NCBI GenBank assembly: GCA_030263295.1
Contig: SZOS01000006.1
Coordinates: 24,160-88,159, forward strand
From: Dokdonella_A sp014338185
GTDB lineage: Bacteria > Pseudomonadota > Gammaproteobacteria > Xanthomonadales > Rhodanobacteraceae
DNA: 64,000 nucleotides
Reading direction: 5' to 3'
Positions 60,735 to 64,000 of this stretch are shown here, in pieces. The notes under the pieces were generated by a model. It saw only the letters and a list, made by a program, of their open reading frames with translations. It had not been told where the DNA came from and ran no database searches. The first letter of the stretch is position 1, and the number at the start of each line of letters is the position of its first letter. The position numbers were made by a program, and so were the translations under genes.

Positions 60735-61817
60735 TCAAGAGGGCAGCAGGCCGATCAGCGCATCGTGCAGCAGGTCGCGCCGCCAACCTTCAAGGGCCGC
60801 TGGCCAACGGCGCGTGGCGAGCAGGGCTTCGAGGTGGCGACGCGAGCACAGCAGCGATTCGGGCAGGTCGAGACGTTGCGCCTGCGCGGCGACAACCTCC
60901 TTCATCGCGGCGATGAGCTTGCGTTCGCGCGCGTCGGGCGGCGGCGCGATCGGGATGAAGTCGAGCTCGCCGGCCTGCAATGGCGCCTGAAGCGCGGCGA
61001 GCAACTCGGCACGCGGCGCGGAGCGCAGGGCGCGCAGCCCGCGCGTGCGATCGGCCAGTTCCTGCGCCGAGGCAGGCACGCGCGCGACCAGATCGAGCGC
61101 GTGGGCGTCGTCGAGCAGCCAGCTGCGCGGGCGGTCGTGGCGGCGGGCGGCCTCGTCACGCCAGCGCAGTACGCGCCGCAACAGCGCCTGGCGCTCGCGC
61201 GGCCAATCGGCCGCGCCGCGCAGCGCCAGCTGTGGTTGTGGATCGGCCTCGCGTTCGCCGGCCTTGGCGAGCAGGCGCGCGCAGTCGGCCGCGAGCCAGG
61301 CGCCGAGGCCGCGACGCTCGACCCGTTGCCTGAGCTCGTCATGCAAGGCCGGCAAGTACTGCACGTCCTGCGCGGCGTATTCGATCTGCTGCGTGCTCAG
61401 GGGTCGTTGCAGCCAATCCGAACGGGTTTCGGTCTTGGGCAGGCTGATGCCGGTCAGCTCGAACACCAGCTTCTGGTAACCCAGCCCCGCGCCCAGCCCC
61501 GCGAACGCGGCCGCCACCTGGGTGTCGAACAGGTTGGCGATGCTGCACGACCAGGTCGCCAGCGCCTCCAGGTCCTCGCTGGCGCTGTGCATGACGATGG
61601 TGCGCGCCGGATCGGCCAGCACGCGGGCGAGCGGCGCCGGATTCAGCGTGCCGGTCGGGTCGAGCAGTGCCACCTGTCCGCCGACATCGGCCTGCACCAG
61701 TGCCAGGCGTGGCAGGAACGTGTTGGTGCGCATGAACTCGGTGTCGAGTCCGAGCGTGGCGGGTGCGCGTTCGAGCAGCCCCTGCAGCGCCTCGTCGCGC
61801 GTGATCCAGTCAGTCAA
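60735..61817 (-). CDS. rnd: Ribonuclease D
   Basis: About 360 residues from a TTG at 61817 with GAGGA upstream. The DEDDy exonuclease motifs are LGLDTEFMRTNTFLPRL, IVMHSASEDLEALATW and IEYAAQDVQYLPALHDEL. The helical HRDC domains follow (RQALLRRVLRWRDEAARRHD, then ERKLIAAMKEVVAAQAQRL). RNase D trims the 3' ends of tRNA precursors. No ATG gives the right start, so TTG is inferred. It ends 34 bases before the thr leader peptide, so the thr promoter must overlap its 3' end. Confidence 0.93.
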   Translation of the reverse strand: MTDWITRDEALQGLLERAPATLGLDTEFMRTNTFLPRLALVQADVGGQVALLDPTGTLNPAPLARVLADPARTIVMHSASEDLEALATWSCSIANLFDTQVAAAFAGLGAGLGYQKLVFELTGISLPKTETRSDWLQRPLSTQQIEYAAQDVQYLPALHDELRQRVERRGLGAWLAADCARLLAKAGEREADPQPQLALRGAADWPRERQALLRRVLRWRDEAARRHDRPRSWLLDDAHALDLVARVPASAQELADRTRGLRALRSAPRAELLAALQAPLQAGELDFIPIAPPPDARERKLIAAMKEVVAAQAQRLDLPESLLCSRRHLEALLATRRWPAALEGWRRDLLHDALIGLLPS

Positions 61818-61889
61818 GATGAATTCCTCATGGACGCGCTTGGCTGCTGGCTTCAATCGGCCCGGGCAAGCGTCGATAATCACCGGACG

Positions 61890-63812
61890 ATGCCGCGAAC
61901 CGAAGTCACGCGCAAGCAGCACACCTGGGGCGGCGCCGCCGGCATGGTCGTGCTCGGGCTGGCGCTGCTGTACCGGTTCTTCCCCGACCTGCTGCAACTG
62001 CAGCCGCTGGAGCCCGCGCCGCGCGGCGCATCCGTGGCCACTCCCGGCGGCACGCGTGCAACCACCTGGACCGCAGTCGAGGGCGGCAGCGACGCCGCCG
62101 CCACGCCGGCCGAACCCGACGCGGACGCAGACGGCACCAGCCTCATCGACGCGATCCGCATGGGACCGCCCGCGCCGCTGGGCAAGGAAACCGCCGCACT
62201 GCTGGCCAAGGCGCGCAAGGCCGAGGGCGCGGGCGCCTTGCTCGAACCCGGCGAGGCGATTGCGCTGTACCAGCAGGTGCTGGCCGCGGCGCCCACCAAT
62301 GTCGAGGCCCAGATGGCGTTGGAGCGCATCGGCGGCGCCACCCGCGACTGGACGCTCGCGGCGGTGTCGCGTGGCGACGAGAAGGCCGCGCAGCGCTACC
62401 TGGCCGCGTACGAGAAGCTGCCGCATTCGGACCAGGAACTGGACGCGGTGCGACAGCGGGTGGCATTGCTGCACGAGGTGTTGCCCTTGCTCGGCCGCGC
62501 CGCGGCGCTGCTCAAGCAAGGCAAGGTCGAGGGCGGCAACGACAGCGCGTTGGCGGTGTACCGGCAGGTGCTCAAGCTCGATCCCGCCAATGTGCTGGCC
62601 GATGCGGGGCTCGCGGGGATCGAACGACGCCACCTCGATCGCGCCCTCGCCCAGGCGGCGCAGGATGATTTCGCGGGGGCCGATGCCACGCTGGCCGCCG
62701 CGGCATCGATCCGGCCCGGCTCGCAGGCGATGCTCGAAACCCACACGCGCGTGGACGACCTGCGCCGCCAGCGCGCCGCGAGCGTGCTGGCACAGGCGCG
62801 TTCGGCGCTGGACGCTGGCAACGCCGATCTCGCCGAAGAACTGGCGCGCAGGGCCCAGGAAACCAGCCCGGACCTGGCCGGCCTGGACGAATTTGCGCAA
62901 CGCCTGCGCAACGCGCGCCTGTACGCAAGCTACACACCCGGGCAGGTGCTGCGCGACCGCTTCATCGACATCAGTGGCAGCGCGCCGGCGATCGTGGTGA
63001 TCCCCACGGGCGAGTTCGTGATGGGCTCGCCTGCCGACGAGGAAGGTCACCTCGACAGCGAGCAGCCGCAGCGGCGCGTGCACATCCGCAACGGCTTCGC
63101 GCTCGGGCAGGGCGAGGTCACGGTCGGCCAGTTCCGCGCCTTTGTCGCGGCAGCGGGCTACGTCAGCGACGCCGAGCGTCTGGGCAATGCGGCCACCTAC
63201 GACGAGGGCAGCGGGCGCATGAACGAGCGCCGTGGCATGAGCTGGCGCAATGCCTATGACGGCAGCCGTGCGCGCGACGACCTGCCCGTGGTCAACGTGT
63301 CGTGGAACGATGCGGCCGCCTACGTGCGCTGGCTGGCGCAGCACACCGGCAAGCGCTACCGCCTGCCCAGCGAGGCCGAGTTCGAGTACGCGTTGCGCGC
63401 GGGTTCGAACACGCGCTACCCGTGGGGCGATGGCAGCCCGGACAAGGTGCTGGGCAACCTCACCGGCGAAGGCGACCGCTCGCCCAGCAAGCGTGCGTGG
63501 GCGCATTTCTTCCCGCGCTACAGCGATGGCTACTGGGGCCCTGCGCCGGTGGGCAAGTTCGCGCCCAACGCCTACGGCCTGCTCGATATCGACGGTAACG
63601 TGTCGGAATGGGTCGAGGACTGCTGGCATGACAACTACACGCGCGCCCCGCGTGACAGCTCGGCCTGGATCAACCCCGGCTGCGAGCGCCGTGTGGTGCG
63701 CGGCGGGTCGTGGGGCAGCGATCCGTTGCAGGTGCGCTCGGCGTTCCGCATCTCGGCACCGGCCGACGCCCGCAATGCCCGCGTGGGCTTCCGCGTCGCG
63801 CGCGACCTGTAG
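61890..63812 (+). CDS. Membrane-anchored TPR protein with C-terminal SUMF1 (FGE-sulfatase-like) domain
   Basis: A 640-residue protein. After a short cytoplasmic start comes one membrane helix (WGGAAGMVVLGLALLYRFF), a Pro/Ala linker, then TPR-like helices from ~85 to 330 (EAIALYQQVLAAAPTNVEAQ, ALAVYRQVLKLDPANVLADA). The C-terminal ~270 residues are a SUMF1 domain: VVIPTGEFVMGSPADEEGH, VNVSWNDAAAYVRWLAQHTG, YRLPSEAEFEYALRAG, LDIDGNVSEWVEDCWHDNY and VVRGGSWGSDP. The Cys pair used by true formylglycine-generating enzymes is not present in the last motif, so it is more likely a binding or structural domain. It is divergent from rnd. Confidence 0.85.
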   Translation: MPRTEVTRKQHTWGGAAGMVVLGLALLYRFFPDLLQLQPLEPAPRGASVATPGGTRATTWTAVEGGSDAAATPAEPDADADGTSLIDAIRMGPPAPLGKETAALLAKARKAEGAGALLEPGEAIALYQQVLAAAPTNVEAQMALERIGGATRDWTLAAVSRGDEKAAQRYLAAYEKLPHSDQELDAVRQRVALLHEVLPLLGRAAALLKQGKVEGGNDSALAVYRQVLKLDPANVLADAGLAGIERRHLDRALAQAAQDDFAGADATLAAAASIRPGSQAMLETHTRVDDLRRQRAASVLAQARSALDAGNADLAEELARRAQETSPDLAGLDEFAQRLRNARLYASYTPGQVLRDRFIDISGSAPAIVVIPTGEFVMGSPADEEGHLDSEQPQRRVHIRNGFALGQGEVTVGQFRAFVAAAGYVSDAERLGNAATYDEGSGRMNERRGMSWRNAYDGSRARDDLPVVNVSWNDAAAYVRWLAQHTGKRYRLPSEAEFEYALRAGSNTRYPWGDGSPDKVLGNLTGEGDRSPSKRAWAHFFPRYSDGYWGPAPVGKFAPNAYGLLDIDGNVSEWVEDCWHDNYTRAPRDSSAWINPGCERRVVRGGSWGSDPLQVRSAFRISAPADARNARVGFRVARDL

Positions 63813-63866
63813 TGCGGGACCTGTAGCGCGGTGGCGGCCGGGCGGTTCCATCCCCGGCCGCGGCGG

Positions 63867-63895
63867 TTGTGGTGACCGCGGCGTGCACGTATCAT
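63867..63895 (+). promoter_or_regulatory. Promoter, probably for the tRNA-Ser at the window end
   Basis: TTGTGG (63867-63872), a 17-bp spacer and TATCAT (63890-63895), followed by the GC-rich discriminator GCGCGACC typical of stable-RNA promoters. It lies about 93 bases upstream of the tRNA-like start at 63989. The region 63813-63988 holds no gene. Confidence 0.6.
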
Positions 63896-63988
63896 GCGCG
63901 ACCCCGAGCGTGAGCGAGGGGTGAGCATCAGGATGATGCGAACCATGCGCCGGTGTGACTCGCACTCTGCGGCACCGGTGGGAAATGT

Positions 63989-64000
63989 GGAGAGGTGGCA
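63989..64000 (+). tRNA. Probable tRNA-Ser, 5' end only
   Basis: The last 12 bases, GGAGAGGTGGCA, match the 5' acceptor and first bases of gammaproteobacterial serine tRNAs. The rest lies beyond the window, so the anticodon cannot be read. A good promoter with a stable-RNA discriminator upstream supports the call. Confidence 0.45.

Noticed and set aside
61890..63812. Annotating the SUMF1 protein as a formylglycine-generating enzyme
   Set aside because: The catalytic Cys motif is absent and no sulfatase is nearby.

Overview
The window is a high-GC, densely coded stretch of a Gram-negative chromosome. Gene content points to a gammaproteobacterium of the order Xanthomonadales (Lysobacterales), perhaps near Rhodanobacteraceae/Dokdonella. 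The signs are two TonB-dependent receptors, a lexA-imuA-imuB-dnaE2 cassette, a fused thrA followed by thrB and thrC, agmatine deiminase with N-carbamoylputrescine amidase, DUF349 and TraB proteins, and M61 PDZ peptidases. The placement is inferred from gene content, not from a marker gene. No rRNA, CRISPR array or intact insertion sequence was seen.

Layout. 1-6.6 kb: edge of an oxidoreductase-like gene, a uracil-DNA-glycosylase-like protein, DUF488, an M14-like hydrolase, then two tandem 487-residue TPR-methyltransferases and a third methyltransferase. 6.7-11.7 kb: a secreted M61 peptidase and a TonB-dependent receptor separated by a terminator. 12-18 kb: the four-gene SOS mutagenesis operon (lexA, imuA, imuB, dnaE2), controlled by a palindromic operator that overlaps the predicted -10 box. 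18.2-19.5 kb: a secreted amidohydrolase. 19.6-20.0 kb: a tRNA operon (Ala-GGC, Glu-TTC, Asp-GTC) with a clear promoter. 20.0-23.2 kb: a decayed integrative element next to tRNA-Leu(CAG), with an integrase stump, an AlpA-like regulator, a truncated DUF3987 protein and a zinc-ribbon/deoxyribosyltransferase-like cargo gene. 23.4-27.4 kb: a second TonB receptor divergent from a secreted cyanophycinase-like S51 hydrolase. 27.6-40.3 kb: housekeeping genes, including RNase R, RlmB, RNase T, an intracellular PHA depolymerase, a second M61 peptidase, a YcaQ-type glycosylase and MgtC. 40.4-48.4 kb: an RND efflux operon (one adaptor, two permeases) behind an 11-bp inverted-repeat operator. 48.5-54.6 kb: a minus-strand run of five genes (SmpA-like, aguA, aguB, TraB, DUF349). 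54.7-55.7 kb: rpmJ, a small unknown gene and tRNA-Ala(CGC). 55.8-60.7 kb: the threonine operon with a threonine-rich leader peptide. 60.7-64 kb: RNase D, a TPR/SUMF1 protein and the first bases of a probable tRNA-Ser.

How it works together. Most genes are core metabolism, RNA processing, envelope or DNA repair. The receptors together with the M61 and S51 enzymes suggest scavenging of peptides. The best candidate for something new is the cargo gene at 21525-22454: a zinc ribbon and middle domain joined to a nucleoside 2-deoxyribosyltransferase/TIR-like domain, carried on a mobile remnant, which is a plausible defence effector. Two regulatory arrangements also stand out: a lexA promoter predicted to give a leaderless mRNA, and a thr leader whose last hairpin hides the thrA ribosome binding site.
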